Shown one piece after another: positions 36,298 through 45,803 of a stretch of DNA of 64,000 bases. Under the pieces are notes generated by a model. It worked only from the letters and a program-made list of their open reading frames with translations. It had not been told where the DNA came from and ran no database searches. This DNA is from an uncultured Pseudodesulfovibrio sp. (lineage in GTDB: Bacteria; Desulfobacterota; Desulfovibrionia; Desulfovibrionales; Desulfovibrionaceae): contig NZ_OY761823.1 in NCBI RefSeq assembly GCF_963664965.1, positions 1,250,001-1,314,000 of the forward strand, written 5' to 3'. The position numbers were made by a program, and so were the translations under genes. Every line of letters starts with the position of its first letter. Positions within the stretch are counted from its first letter, which is position 1.

Positions 36298-37611
36298 GTG
36301 AATAGTAACGTCAGAAATTTCATCGATAAACGGACCCTTACCGATAAGCAGTCGGTGGTGGTGGGGACAGGCAAGTCCGGTCTTGCCGCTGCCCGCCTGC
36401 TCGACGTGCTCGGAGCCAGGGTGCGCGTGGTCGATCGAAGTGAAGACGTGACCGAAAACGTGCTTGGCCCCCTCAAGGGCAAGGTCGAGCTCGTCACCGG
36501 CCCGCATCAGAAAGAGCATTTCGCTGATGCTGATATCATTGTTTTTTCTCCCGGCGTGCCGGTCAAGAAACTCGCTCCGGTGCTTGAGGGCATCCCGGCG
36601 CAGAAGATGGTGTCCGAGCTTGAGTTTGCATCCTGGTTCATCGAGGCACCCATCCTCGCAATCACCGGCACCAACGGCAAGACCACGACCACCACGCTCG
36701 TCAGCGAGATTTTCGAGCATGCCGGTATACGGGCCTTCACGGGCGGCAATATCGGCACTCCCCTGTGCGAGTACGTGCTTGACGTGGAACCCGCCGAAGT
36801 CATCGTGCTCGAGGTGTCGAGTTTTCAGTTGCAGAACTGCCATTCCTTCAAGCCGCATGTGGGCCTGTTCCTGAATTTTGCGGCCAACCACCTCGACTAT
36901 CATGAAGACATGCGCGAATACCTCGACGCAAAGCTGAAATTGTTCAGCCGCATGACGGGCGAGGATACCGCGCTGCTGCATGAGTCCCTGCGTCCTGTTA
37001 TTGAAGAGAATTTCGGTGAACGTGGTTTCACCAACGCGCATGTCGAGTGGTTTGACGCCACCGACCGTTTCGAGGCTCCGAACCTGCCCGGTGAGCACAA
37101 CCGTTCCAACGTGGAGGCCGCATGGCAGGCCGTGTCCCGTTTCGGTGTCACCAAGGAGCAGGCCGCAGAAGCCATCCGCCGGTTCACTCCGCTTGTCCAT
37201 CGTATCGAGCCAGTGGCCGAGATCGACGGCGTGCTGTATGTGGACGACTCCAAGGCAACGACCCTTGATGCGGTGATTGCGGCTGTGAAGAGTTTCGATC
37301 GTCCGGTTCGTCTGCTCATGGGCGGTGTGTGGAAGGGCGGCGATGTGGCCGCTTTCGCACAGGCAGTCAAGGACTCAGTGGTTCATGTCGGGCTTTTCGG
37401 TGGAAGCCGTAATGTGCTGGAAGGCCCGCTCGGTGAAGTCTTCACCGTAACATGGGACGAAACCCTGGAGCTTGCCGTCAAGCGGCAGGCCGGGTTGGCC
37501 GGGAACAGTGATGTGGTGCTGCTGTCTCCGGCCACGTCCAGTTTCGATCAGTACGAGAATTACGGACAGCGCGGTGATGATTTCAAACGCGTAGTGGGGA
37601 TGCTTGGATGA
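36298..37611 (+). CDS. murD: UDP-MurNAc-L-Ala:D-Glu ligase MurD
   Basis: A 437-residue Mur ligase that adds D-glutamate. The N-terminal Rossmann domain begins VVVGTGKSGLAAARLLDVLG, the ATP loop is AITGTNGKTTTTTLVSE, and the C-domain has YVDDSKATTLDAVIAAVK. GTG start with GAGG upstream, six bases after mraY. The stop overlaps the ftsW start (ATGA). Confidence 0.95.
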   Translation: MNSNVRNFIDKRTLTDKQSVVVGTGKSGLAAARLLDVLGARVRVVDRSEDVTENVLGPLKGKVELVTGPHQKEHFADADIIVFSPGVPVKKLAPVLEGIPAQKMVSELEFASWFIEAPILAITGTNGKTTTTTLVSEIFEHAGIRAFTGGNIGTPLCEYVLDVEPAEVIVLEVSSFQLQNCHSFKPHVGLFLNFAANHLDYHEDMREYLDAKLKLFSRMTGEDTALLHESLRPVIEENFGERGFTNAHVEWFDATDRFEAPNLPGEHNRSNVEAAWQAVSRFGVTKEQAAEAIRRFTPLVHRIEPVAEIDGVLYVDDSKATTLDAVIAAVKSFDRPVRLLMGGVWKGGDVAAFAQAVKDSVVHVGLFGGSRNVLEGPLGEVFTVTWDETLELAVKRQAGLAGNSDVVLLSPATSSFDQYENYGQRGDDFKRVVGMLG

Positions 37612-38732
37612 CCAATAAGCTGAACCGCAGAAAATCTTCGGCGGCAGCGGGTCGCATTGATCCCTGGCTGTTGACTGCAACGCTTCTGCTTGGCGGGTTC
37701 GGACTTGTCATGGTGTTGTCGTCCAGCGGTATCATGGCCGAGCGCGTGTTCAGCGACAAATATTTCTTTTTCAAGCGTCAGCTTATATTTACAGGTGTCG
37801 GTTTGGCCGGGATGCTTGCCTGCATGCAGATCCCCCGCAGGCTGCTTTACGGCCTGACCTACATCTGGGTCGCCATAGCGGTGGTGTTGCTTGGTTTGTG
37901 CATCACCCCGCTTGGCGTCAATGTTAACGGCGCGAGCCGCTGGATCAACCTCGGCCCGGTCAACCTTCAGCCGCTCGAATACGCCAAGGTCGCGCTTGTT
38001 CTGTATCTGGCCTACTTCTTCGCGAAAAAGCAGGAGATGGTGAAGAGCTTCTCCGTGGGCGTGCTGCCGCCGTTTATCGTTACCGGATTCCTGTGCGGCC
38101 TGCTTCTGCTGCAGCCGGACTTCGGCGGTGCGGTGGTGCTTTCCATGCTGCTGTTCTTCATGTGCGCGGTGGGCGGCACCCGTTTCATCTACCTGCTCGG
38201 TTCCGGCATCGTCGGAGCGGGCGCGGGCTGGATGCTCATTTCCTCTTCGCCGTACCGTCTGAAACGGTGGACCGCGTTTCTCGATCCGTTCGCTTCGGCA
38301 CAGAACGAGGGATACCAGCTGGTGCAGTCCCTTTACGCCTTTGGCTCGGGCCGTATTTTCGGTACGGGCATTGGTGCGGGCAAACAGAAGCTTTTCTTCC
38401 TGCCTGAGGCACACAATGATTTCATCATGGCCGTTGTGGGCGAGGAACTCGGCTTTGTGGGCATGTCCCTGTTCTTCATCGCCATCGGCTTTTTCCTGTA
38501 TCGCGCCTTCCGTGTGGCTTTGAATCAGGAGGATTTGCAGGACCGTTTCACCGGCTTCGGCATTACCTGCATCATTGCTCTCGGCATGATCCTGAATCTC
38601 GCCGTGGTGCTCGGCACCGTGCCGCCCAAGGGTGTGGCCATGCCGTTCATCAGCTACGGCGGTTCCAGCCTGACCGTGTCCTTCATCTGTGCAGGCATCC
38701 TGCTCAACCTGTCCAGGAGCGCCAAGGAATGA
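37608..38732 (+). CDS. ftsW: septal peptidoglycan glycosyltransferase FtsW
   Basis: A 374-residue SEDS-family polytopic membrane protein with about ten spans. Signatures: LGVNVNGASRWINLGPVNLQP, the EAHNDFIMAVVGEELGFVG block, and PPKGVAMPFISYGGSSL near the end. FtsW polymerises lipid II together with FtsI. Coupled by ATGA overlaps to murD and murG. Confidence 0.95.
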   Translation: MTNKLNRRKSSAAAGRIDPWLLTATLLLGGFGLVMVLSSSGIMAERVFSDKYFFFKRQLIFTGVGLAGMLACMQIPRRLLYGLTYIWVAIAVVLLGLCITPLGVNVNGASRWINLGPVNLQPLEYAKVALVLYLAYFFAKKQEMVKSFSVGVLPPFIVTGFLCGLLLLQPDFGGAVVLSMLLFFMCAVGGTRFIYLLGSGIVGAGAGWMLISSSPYRLKRWTAFLDPFASAQNEGYQLVQSLYAFGSGRIFGTGIGAGKQKLFFLPEAHNDFIMAVVGEELGFVGMSLFFIAIGFFLYRAFRVALNQEDLQDRFTGFGITCIIALGMILNLAVVLGTVPPKGVAMPFISYGGSSLTVSFICAGILLNLSRSAKE

Positions 38733-39808
38733 GTATGAAAAGAATCATCCTCACCACCGGCGGCACTGGCGGCCATATTTTCCCGGCACTGGCCGTGGCC
38801 GACGAACTGCGTCGCCGCAACCCCGGCATCGACCTGCTGTTCATGGGCGGGGCCGGTCCCGAGGGCGATCTGGCGCGTAAACACGGCATTGCTTTTCAGG
38901 AGCTTCCGGCCAAGGGCATCATGGGCAAGGGGCTTTCCGGCATGCTGAGTGGTCTCGGCTGGCTCGGTGCAGGCATTCCCAAAGCCATGGGCGCAGTAAA
39001 GCGTTTCGGTCCCGACGCGGTCATCGGCTTCGGCGGATATGCCGGGTTCTGTCCGGTGCTTGCGGCTGCCCTGCTCGGCATTCCCACTGCGGTGCATGAG
39101 CAGAACTCCGTACCGGGCGTGACCAACAAGGTGTTGGGCAAGATCGTCAGAAAAATTTTCCTGAGCTTCCCGGATACGCTGGGCGTATTCCCGGCGGCAA
39201 AGACCATTCTCACCGGTAATCCCGTGCGTGCCTCAATCATCAAGGCGGCGAAGAAGCGCAAGGGGCGCACCATTGGAAAGCGCGTGCTGATTCTCGGCGG
39301 CAGTCAGGGAGCGCGCCCCATCAACGATGCGGTTATCGCAGGGTTGCCGAAGTTTGCGGAAGCGGGCGTCACGCTCGTGCATCAGGCAGGCAAGGCCGAT
39401 TACCAGCGCGTGCGCGCTTCGTATGAAACCGCCAAAGCCGCCCCGGAACAGGTGAGAAGTTTTATCGAGGATATGGATACCGAATACGCGAACGCCGACC
39501 TGGCTATCTGTCGGGCTGGCGCGACCACGGTTTTTGAAATAGCGGCGGCAGGGGTTCCGGCGGTTTTCGTGCCGTTCCCCCAGGCCACCCATGACCATCA
39601 GACAATGAATGCCAAGGCCATGTCGGACATCGGCGCGGCGCTGCTGATCGCCCAGAGAGACCTCTCGGGTGACAGGCTTGCGGATGCGGCCATCGACCTG
39701 CTCGGAAACCCCGGACAGTTGGAAGATATGGAAAAGGCGGCACGCGGGTTCGCAAAGAAACACGCGGCCGCGGATATAGCGGCAGGGCTGGAAGCCCTCG
39801 CGGCATAA
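38729..39808 (+). CDS. murG: GlcNAc transferase MurG
   Basis: A 359-residue GT-B glycosyltransferase that turns lipid I into lipid II at the inner membrane face. The N-terminal glycine-rich loop is TTGGTGGHIFPALAVADELR; HEQNSVPG follows. The C-terminal half has LGGSQGARPIND and the donor-binding ICRAGATTVFEIAAAGVP block. It starts within the ftsW stop (ATGA) and ends 18 bases before murC. Confidence 0.96.
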   Translation: MSMKRIILTTGGTGGHIFPALAVADELRRRNPGIDLLFMGGAGPEGDLARKHGIAFQELPAKGIMGKGLSGMLSGLGWLGAGIPKAMGAVKRFGPDAVIGFGGYAGFCPVLAAALLGIPTAVHEQNSVPGVTNKVLGKIVRKIFLSFPDTLGVFPAAKTILTGNPVRASIIKAAKKRKGRTIGKRVLILGGSQGARPINDAVIAGLPKFAEAGVTLVHQAGKADYQRVRASYETAKAAPEQVRSFIEDMDTEYANADLAICRAGATTVFEIAAAGVPAVFVPFPQATHDHQTMNAKAMSDIGAALLIAQRDLSGDRLADAAIDLLGNPGQLEDMEKAARGFAKKHAAADIAAGLEALAA

Positions 39809-39826
39809 GGCAGAGGAGGCAGTATT

Positions 39827-41287
39827 ATGGCAGCAGCACAGGGACCTTACCTGACCGTCGGCGGCGAAGCCTGTCCGGCCATGCGCGCCCGTGTGAACAA
39901 CATTCACATGGTGGGTATCGGCGGTTCCGGCATGAACGGCATCGCTGAAGTGCTCATCAACATGGGCTTCAACATCACCGGCTCGGACCTGAGTGCCTCG
40001 GCAGCGGTCCGGCGGCTTGAGCAGCTTGGAGCCAACGTGTTCATCGGCCATGGAGCCGACAACGTGGGCGACGCGGACGTGCTTATCAAATCCACGGCCA
40101 TCCCGGACAAGAACCCGGAGATCGTCGAGGCGAAAGAGCGCGGCATTCCCATCATTCCCCGCGCCGAAATGCTGGCCGAACTCATGCGCCTGCGTACGGG
40201 CGTGGCTGTTGCCGGTACCCACGGCAAGACGACCACCACCTCCCTGCTTGCGACGATTTTCACCGAGGCTGACCGCGATCCCACGGTCATCATCGGCGGC
40301 CGCCTGAGCATCTACGGTTCCAACGCCCGACTCGGCGACGGCGACTACCTCATTGCCGAGGCCGACGAGTCCGACGGTTCGTTCCTGCTGCTTTCGCCCA
40401 TCATCACCGTGGTCACCAACGTGGACAAGGACCACATGGATTTCTATGCGGATCAGGAGGCCATCGACGCTTCCTTCACCAAGTTCATGAATTCTATTCC
40501 CTTCTATGGAATGAACGTGGTCTGCGGCGACGATGAAGGTGTGCAGCGGCTCCTGCCCGAAATCAAGCGCCCCTGCCTGACCTACGGACTCGGCCCGAAG
40601 AACAAACTGCGCGGCGAGATCGTTTCCACCCACCTCCGCAGCCTGTTCAAGGTCTATCTCGACGGTGAGGAGTGGGGTGAAGTGACCGTGGCGCAGCCCG
40701 GAACCCACAACGTACTCAATGCGCTCGCCTGTATCGGCGTGGCTCTTGAGGCGGGAATCGAGAAGGAAGACATCATCAACGGTCTTGCCAATTTCGGTGG
40801 CGTAGGCCGTCGCTTTGAGCGCAAGGGCGAACGAAAGGGTGTCATGGTGGTGGATGATTACGGCCACCATCCCGCAGAGATTTTCGCCAACCTTGAAACC
40901 GCCAAAGCGTGCTACCCGGACCGCCGTCTGGTCGTGGCCTTCCAGCCGCATCGTTTTACCCGCACACAGGCTCTGTTCGGCGAGTTCTGCAAGGTGTTCA
41001 AGGAAGCGGACCTGTTGCTGCTTACGGAAATTTACCCGGCGAGCGAATCACCCATTCCCGGCGTCAGCGGTCTGTCGCTCGCGCAGGGCATCAAGCAGGT
41101 GTCCGAAACCAAGGTGCAGTTTTTTCCTGATTTCGAGGCCATTGAAAAGCGCCTCAAGGACATCTTGCGTCCCGGCGACCTGCTTATGACGCAGGGAGCC
41201 GGTTCCATCTGGAAAATAGGTGAAAACTGGCTGAATCAGCCGGATGCGGAAGTCGAAGAACCGGAAACAGAAGAGGTCGAGGCATAG
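39827..41287 (+). CDS. murC: UDP-MurNAc:L-alanine ligase MurC
   Basis: A 486-residue Mur ligase for the first peptide residue. N-domain [23 protein letters not shown] loop [16 protein letters not shown], central [16 protein letters not shown] and [12 protein letters not shown], and C-domain [11 protein letters not shown] are diagnostic. GAGGAGG precedes the ATG. An N-terminal ~20 residues ahead of the core and an acidic C-terminus ([15 protein letters not shown]) are extras. Confidence 0.95.
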   Translation: MAAAQGPYLTVGGEACPAMRARVNNIHMVGIGGSGMNGIAEVLINMGFNITGSDLSASAAVRRLEQLGANVFIGHGADNVGDADVLIKSTAIPDKNPEIVEAKERGIPIIPRAEMLAELMRLRTGVAVAGTHGKTTTTSLLATIFTEADRDPTVIIGGRLSIYGSNARLGDGDYLIAEADESDGSFLLLSPIITVVTNVDKDHMDFYADQEAIDASFTKFMNSIPFYGMNVVCGDDEGVQRLLPEIKRPCLTYGLGPKNKLRGEIVSTHLRSLFKVYLDGEEWGEVTVAQPGTHNVLNALACIGVALEAGIEKEDIINGLANFGGVGRRFERKGERKGVMVVDDYGHHPAEIFANLETAKACYPDRRLVVAFQPHRFTRTQALFGEFCKVFKEADLLLLTEIYPASESPIPGVSGLSLAQGIKQVSETKVQFFPDFEAIEKRLKDILRPGDLLMTQGAGSIWKIGENWLNQPDAEVEEPETEEVEA

Positions 41288-41288
41288 C

Positions 41289-42170
41289 ATGACGCTTGAA
41301 TTGAGAAAGAACCCGTCGCTTGCGGAGATGACGACCCTGCGCCTTGGTGGAACCGCCGAGGTGGAGGTCGTGGTGCGTGAAGAGCACGATCTCGACGAAC
41401 TGGCGGAATTTCTCGTTCATGAAACGCTCAGGCCGTTTGTCATCGGCTGCGGCAGCAACTTGCTTGCGCCGGATACGCATCTCGACATGGCGCTTCTGCG
41501 AATGGCCGCCGTGTCCGGCCCGGACCGGGTGGAAAAGCGCGGCGACAAGATGATCGTCCGGGCCAATGCGGCTCAGCGCCTGCCGGGGCTGCTCGGCTGG
41601 GCGCAGAAGGCCGGTTTTTCGGGCATGGAAAATCTTACGGGCATTCCCGGTTCCGTGGGCGGGGCCGTTGCCATGAATGCAGGGTCCTACGGAACCGAAT
41701 TCGGCGAGTTATTGACCCGTGTCCGTCTCTGGTCCCCCATGCAGGGACTGGAGTGGGTGGACGCGAGTGAGTGTTCGTTCGGATACCGTTCCTTTTCCTG
41801 TGGTTCCCGGAGTGGCAAAACCATTGTCTGGGAAGTGGAGCTGGCGCTCGACGAATCTTCACCCAAGGCGGTCAGGAAGGCGATGCAGGCCACCTACAAG
41901 AAGAAGCAGTCCACCCAGCCGGTCACTGCCAAAAGCGCGGGATGCGTGTTCAAGAATCCCGAGTCCAAGAGCGCCGGCATGCTGCTCGACAGCGCCGGTC
42001 TCAAGGGCGTGCGTATCGGCGGGATGGCCTTTTCCGACATCCATGCGAATTTTCTCGTCAATCTCGGCGGCGGCACCAGTGACGAAGCCATGGAGCTTTT
42101 GCAGCTGGGTCGCGACAAAGTGAAGGAACAGTTCGGCGTCACTCTGGAGACGGAGGTCATCGTTTTATGA
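41289..42170 (+). CDS. murB: UDP-N-acetylenolpyruvoylglucosamine reductase MurB
   Basis: A 293-residue flavoenzyme that reduces UDP-GlcNAc-enolpyruvate. FAD-domain signatures: TTLRLGGTAEVEVVV near the start, VIGCGSNLL, and GMENLTGIPGSVGGAVAMNA; the C-terminal domain has AGCVFKNPESKSAGMLLDSA. ATG at 41289, one base after the murC stop. It is of the shorter type IIb-like form. The stop overlaps the ftsQ start. Confidence 0.94.
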   Translation: MTLELRKNPSLAEMTTLRLGGTAEVEVVVREEHDLDELAEFLVHETLRPFVIGCGSNLLAPDTHLDMALLRMAAVSGPDRVEKRGDKMIVRANAAQRLPGLLGWAQKAGFSGMENLTGIPGSVGGAVAMNAGSYGTEFGELLTRVRLWSPMQGLEWVDASECSFGYRSFSCGSRSGKTIVWEVELALDESSPKAVRKAMQATYKKKQSTQPVTAKSAGCVFKNPESKSAGMLLDSAGLKGVRIGGMAFSDIHANFLVNLGGGTSDEAMELLQLGRDKVKEQFGVTLETEVIVL

Positions 42171-43021
42171 GTACTCTGGCCATGAACAAGCAGCCTCGCC
42201 TGAAATTGGGCGGCAAGAAGGGCAATTCCCTGCGCTCGAAAAAGAAACGCTCCGGCAGCAGCCTGACCGGTGCCGGACAGGTGGTCGTACGCTCTGTCAT
42301 GACGCTGCTCATGCTTTCGCTTGTCGCGGTGCTCGGCGTGGGCCTGCTCTACGGCTACCGCTACATCACCACCAGTCATTATCTGGAACTCAAGGAAATC
42401 CATGTAACCGGCAATTCCCGTCTCAGTTATGGGGACATTCTCAAGAATGCGGATGTGGCGCTCGGCCTGAACTGCCTTGAGATGAACGTTGGTGAGGTCG
42501 AGGAAAATCTTTCACGCAATCCGTGGATTCAGTCCGTTGCCGTACGGCGTGAATTCCCGAACCGGTTGCGTATCAATGTGTCGGAAAAAGTGCCCGCCTT
42601 CTGGATTCGGCAGGGTGACGGTCTGTATTTCGCGGATGCGCGCGGCAAGGTGATCGCGCCCATGCATCCCGGTGAAATGGCCTCGCTCCCGGTGCTTGAT
42701 GTGGCCGATACGCTTGACGACGGTGAAGCAGTGCTCACCGGCCTCCTGAAAAAGATAGATGCAAAGCAGACCCCGTTCACGCAGGCGCAGGCCGCGTGGA
42801 TTCGCCTGACCAGCGCGCACGAGATGGAAGTGTATCTCGACGGTCATGCCAGAGGAAAAGGGCTGACGATCCGTCTGTCCATGGACAGGTGGGACGTGCA
42901 GCTCGAACGGCTGAAGGTTGTCTGGCGCGACCTCATGCGGCGCGGAGAGTTCAAGGACGTGGCCATCATTGCGGCCAGCGGCGACAAGATATGGGTAAAG
43001 AAGCGCTCGGCGAACAGCTAG
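42167..43021 (+). CDS. ftsQ: cell division protein FtsQ
   Basis: A 284-residue bitopic protein: a long basic cytoplasmic tail (KKKRSGSS), one membrane span (about residues 45-65), a POTRA domain (YLELKEIHVTGNSRLSYGDI to WIQSVAVRREFPNRLRINVSE) and the FtsQ beta-domain. Part of the FtsQLB complex that activates FtsWI. Overlaps murB by 4 bases; 104 bases separate it from ftsA. Confidence 0.92.
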   Translation: MSTLAMNKQPRLKLGGKKGNSLRSKKKRSGSSLTGAGQVVVRSVMTLLMLSLVAVLGVGLLYGYRYITTSHYLELKEIHVTGNSRLSYGDILKNADVALGLNCLEMNVGEVEENLSRNPWIQSVAVRREFPNRLRINVSEKVPAFWIRQGDGLYFADARGKVIAPMHPGEMASLPVLDVADTLDDGEAVLTGLLKKIDAKQTPFTQAQAAWIRLTSAHEMEVYLDGHARGKGLTIRLSMDRWDVQLERLKVVWRDLMRRGEFKDVAIIAASGDKIWVKKRSANS

Positions 43022-43125
43022 GCGTTTGAGATATTAAAACGGAACGTTGAACACATGACCCGGCACGGAAATCGGTCACAGGGAATGAAGGAAATCGATA
43101 CCCACTGCCGGAGAGGAGACACATT

Positions 43126-44361
43126 ATGGCCAGAAACGATTTGATCGTCGGCCTTGACGTTGGAACCACCAAGATCTGTACGGTCGTGGGGGAGGCGAGT
43201 GAGAGCGGTGTCGATATCATCGGCATCGGCACTTCCCCTTCCACGGGCCTGCGGCGTGGCGTGGTCGTCAACATCGAGAAGACGGTTCAGTGCATCAAGA
43301 AATCTCTTGAGGACGCGGAACTCATGGCGGGCTGCGACATCCGCACCGTATACGCGGGTATTGCGGGCAGCCATATTCAGGGATTCAATTCCCACGGCGT
43401 TATCGCGGTTAAGGGCGGCGAAGTCACCCAGCGTGATGTCGACCGGGTCATCGAGGCCGCCAAGGCCATCGCCATCCCCATGGATCGCGAAGTGCTGCAT
43501 ACCCTGCCGCAGGAATTCATCGTCGACGACCAGCGTGGCATCGCCGATCCGCTCGGCATGGCCGGTGTGCGCCTTGAGGTGAAGGTCCACATCGTCACCG
43601 GTGCGGTCACTTCGGCGCAGAACATCATCCGCTCGTGCAACCGCTCCGGGCTGGATGTGTCCAATATCGTGCTTGAGTCCCTCGCTTCCAGCAAGGCCGT
43701 GCTTTCGGCCGAGGAACGTGAAATCGGTGTGGCGCTGGTGGATATCGGCGGTGGCACCACGGACATAGCCATTTTTTCCAAGGATTCCATCAAGCACACC
43801 AGCGTGCTTGCGCTCGGCGGTCACAACCTGACCAACGACATCGCCTACGGACTGCGTACGCCCATGATGTCCGCCGAGAAGATCAAGATGGATTACGGCT
43901 GCGCCATGGCCGATCTGGTGACCTCGGACGAGATCATCGAGGTGCCGAGCGTGGGTGGCCGCGAATCTCGCAAGATGAGCAAGCGTGTGCTCGCGGAAAT
44001 CTGCGAACCGCGCTGCGAGGAAATTCTCGCGCTTGTGGATCAGGAACTCATCAAGTCTGGTTTCAAGAATATGATCGCGGCGGGCGTTGTCCTTACGGGC
44101 GGCACCTGCATGATCGACGGCATGCAGGAGCTGGCCGAGCAGATTTTCGATCTGCCGGTTCGTATCGGTGTGCCCGAGCAGGGCATAGGCGGGCTGACAG
44201 AGGAAGTCATGAGCCCGAAATACGCCACTGCCGTAGGCCTGCTGCTCCACGGAGCAGAAGAGGAAGGTCTGCACAAGGTCCGGCCCTTCAAGATTCGCGA
44301 CGATTCCGGTTTTGACCGCATTTTGTCGCGCATGAAGAAGTGGTTCACGGACATCGCCTAA
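43126..44361 (+). CDS. ftsA: cell division protein FtsA
   Basis: A 411-residue actin-like ATPase that ties FtsZ to the membrane. Phosphate loops: VGLDVGTTKICTVVGE and VDIGGGTTDIAIFSKDS; the 1C-domain region (YAGIAGSHIQGFNSHGVI) lies between. The adenosine motif is VLTGGTCMIDGMQELA. The C-terminal DRILSRMKKWFTDIA is the membrane-binding amphipathic helix. GAGAGGAG precedes the ATG. Confidence 0.96.
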   Translation: MARNDLIVGLDVGTTKICTVVGEASESGVDIIGIGTSPSTGLRRGVVVNIEKTVQCIKKSLEDAELMAGCDIRTVYAGIAGSHIQGFNSHGVIAVKGGEVTQRDVDRVIEAAKAIAIPMDREVLHTLPQEFIVDDQRGIADPLGMAGVRLEVKVHIVTGAVTSAQNIIRSCNRSGLDVSNIVLESLASSKAVLSAEEREIGVALVDIGGGTTDIAIFSKDSIKHTSVLALGGHNLTNDIAYGLRTPMMSAEKIKMDYGCAMADLVTSDEIIEVPSVGGRESRKMSKRVLAEICEPRCEEILALVDQELIKSGFKNMIAAGVVLTGGTCMIDGMQELAEQIFDLPVRIGVPEQGIGGLTEEVMSPKYATAVGLLLHGAEEEGLHKVRPFKIRDDSGFDRILSRMKKWFTDIA

Positions 44362-44426
44362 CTAGGGGAATGAGGAAATCGAGGAATTGTAAACGTTAAA
44401 CAGGGAACGTTTCGAGGAGGAAGACA

Positions 44427-45683
44427 ATGGAATACTTTGAAATCGAACATGACACGAATGCCAAAATCAAGGTCGTCGGTTGCGGCGGCGCTGGAGGCAA
44501 TGCGGTCAACAACATGATCCAGTCGGCACTCAAGGGCGTCAAGTTCATCGTCGCCAACACCGACCATCAGGACATTGACAAATCTCTGGCCGAACACAAG
44601 ATCCAGATCGGCGAAAAGCTGACCAAGGGCCTTGGCGCGGGTGCCAATCCCGAGATCGGCCGCTCCGCCGCCATGGAGTCCGTGGACCAGATCCGCGAGG
44701 CACTCGAAGGCTCGGACATGGTGTTCATCACCGCCGGAATGGGCGGCGGCACCGGAACCGGCTCGGCCCCGGTCGTGGCCGAAGTCGCCAAGGAACTCGG
44801 CGCACTGACCGTCGGTGTCGTGACCAAACCTTTCTACTTCGAGGGCAAGCGTCGTCTCGAACAGGCGGACGAGGGCACACGCGCTCTGGCGGATGTGGTT
44901 GATTCCATCATCACCATCCCCAACGACCGCTTGCTCCAGCTCGCCGCCAAGAAGGCATCCTTCTCCGACATGCTCAAGAAGGCCGATGAAGTGCTGTACT
45001 ACGCGGTCAAGGGTATCGCCGACCTCATCACCGTCCATGGCCTCATCAACCTTGACTTCGCAGACGTCAAGGCCGCCATGTCCGCATCCGGCATGGCATT
45101 GATGGGCACCGGCATTTCGTCCGGCGAGGCCCGCGCCAAGGAAGCCGCCATGAAGGCGATCACGTCTCCGCTGCTTGAAGACGTCTCCATCGAAGGTGCC
45201 AAGGGTGTGCTCATCAACATCACTTGCGGCCCGGACATGCTCATCGACGAGGTCTCCGAAGCCGCTGATATCATTTACAAGGAAGCGCATGACGATGCTG
45301 AAATCTTCTTCGGTACCGTGTTTGACCCCGATGCGGGCGACGAAATGCGTATCACCGTCATTGCCACGGGTATCGAGTCCGCTCTGGAAGAGCCGGAACC
45401 GGTCCTGAGCAAGGCGGAACAGCAGAAAATGCTGCTGCTTCGCAAGCCGCAGGGCATGAGCGGCACCCCGGCTCAGCCCAAGCGTCCCGGTCACCGCAAG
45501 GTTATCAACACGGACCGCAATATCCCGGCCTACCTGCGTAAGGCGGGCGGTGATCTCGCCACCAACGAACCGGTGCAGCCGCAGGTCAGCCAGCGTGCCG
45601 TTGCCGGCCCCGGTGAAGAGGAATTCATCTTCGAAGAAGACAATCTCGATGTCCCGGCCTTCATTCGCAAGAATGTTGACTAG
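44427..45683 (+). CDS. ftsZ: cell division protein FtsZ
   Basis: A 418-residue tubulin-like GTPase that forms the division ring. IKVVGCGGAGGNAVNNMI starts the core; the tubulin signature GGGTGTGSAPVVAEVAKELG is intact, followed by the T7 region with NLDFADVKAAM. The C-terminal linker is Pro/Gln-rich, and the final conserved tail is DVPAFIRKNVD. CGAGGAGG lies before the ATG. Last gene of the dcw cluster; no terminator is evident after it. Confidence 0.98.
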   Translation: MEYFEIEHDTNAKIKVVGCGGAGGNAVNNMIQSALKGVKFIVANTDHQDIDKSLAEHKIQIGEKLTKGLGAGANPEIGRSAAMESVDQIREALEGSDMVFITAGMGGGTGTGSAPVVAEVAKELGALTVGVVTKPFYFEGKRRLEQADEGTRALADVVDSIITIPNDRLLQLAAKKASFSDMLKKADEVLYYAVKGIADLITVHGLINLDFADVKAAMSASGMALMGTGISSGEARAKEAAMKAITSPLLEDVSIEGAKGVLINITCGPDMLIDEVSEAADIIYKEAHDDAEIFFGTVFDPDAGDEMRITVIATGIESALEEPEPVLSKAEQQKMLLLRKPQGMSGTPAQPKRPGHRKVINTDRNIPAYLRKAGGDLATNEPVQPQVSQRAVAGPGEEEFIFEEDNLDVPAFIRKNVD

Positions 45684-45803
45684 GGATTAATAACAACGCT
45701 GAAAAGCGACAAAACTGCAATGGGTTTTCTGCATCGGTTTCGACCGGCACGGGAGACCTGCGCGTGAGGTGCCGTCATCGCTAGACGAACCCTGTACCAT
45801 GGC

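Noticed and set aside
39233-40951. Long minus-strand frame opposite murG and murC
   Set aside because: Antisense shadow of two certain genes; no start signal and no domain.
45684-45803. Possible terminator after ftsZ
   Set aside because: Only short imperfect stems are visible, without a T run in the right place.
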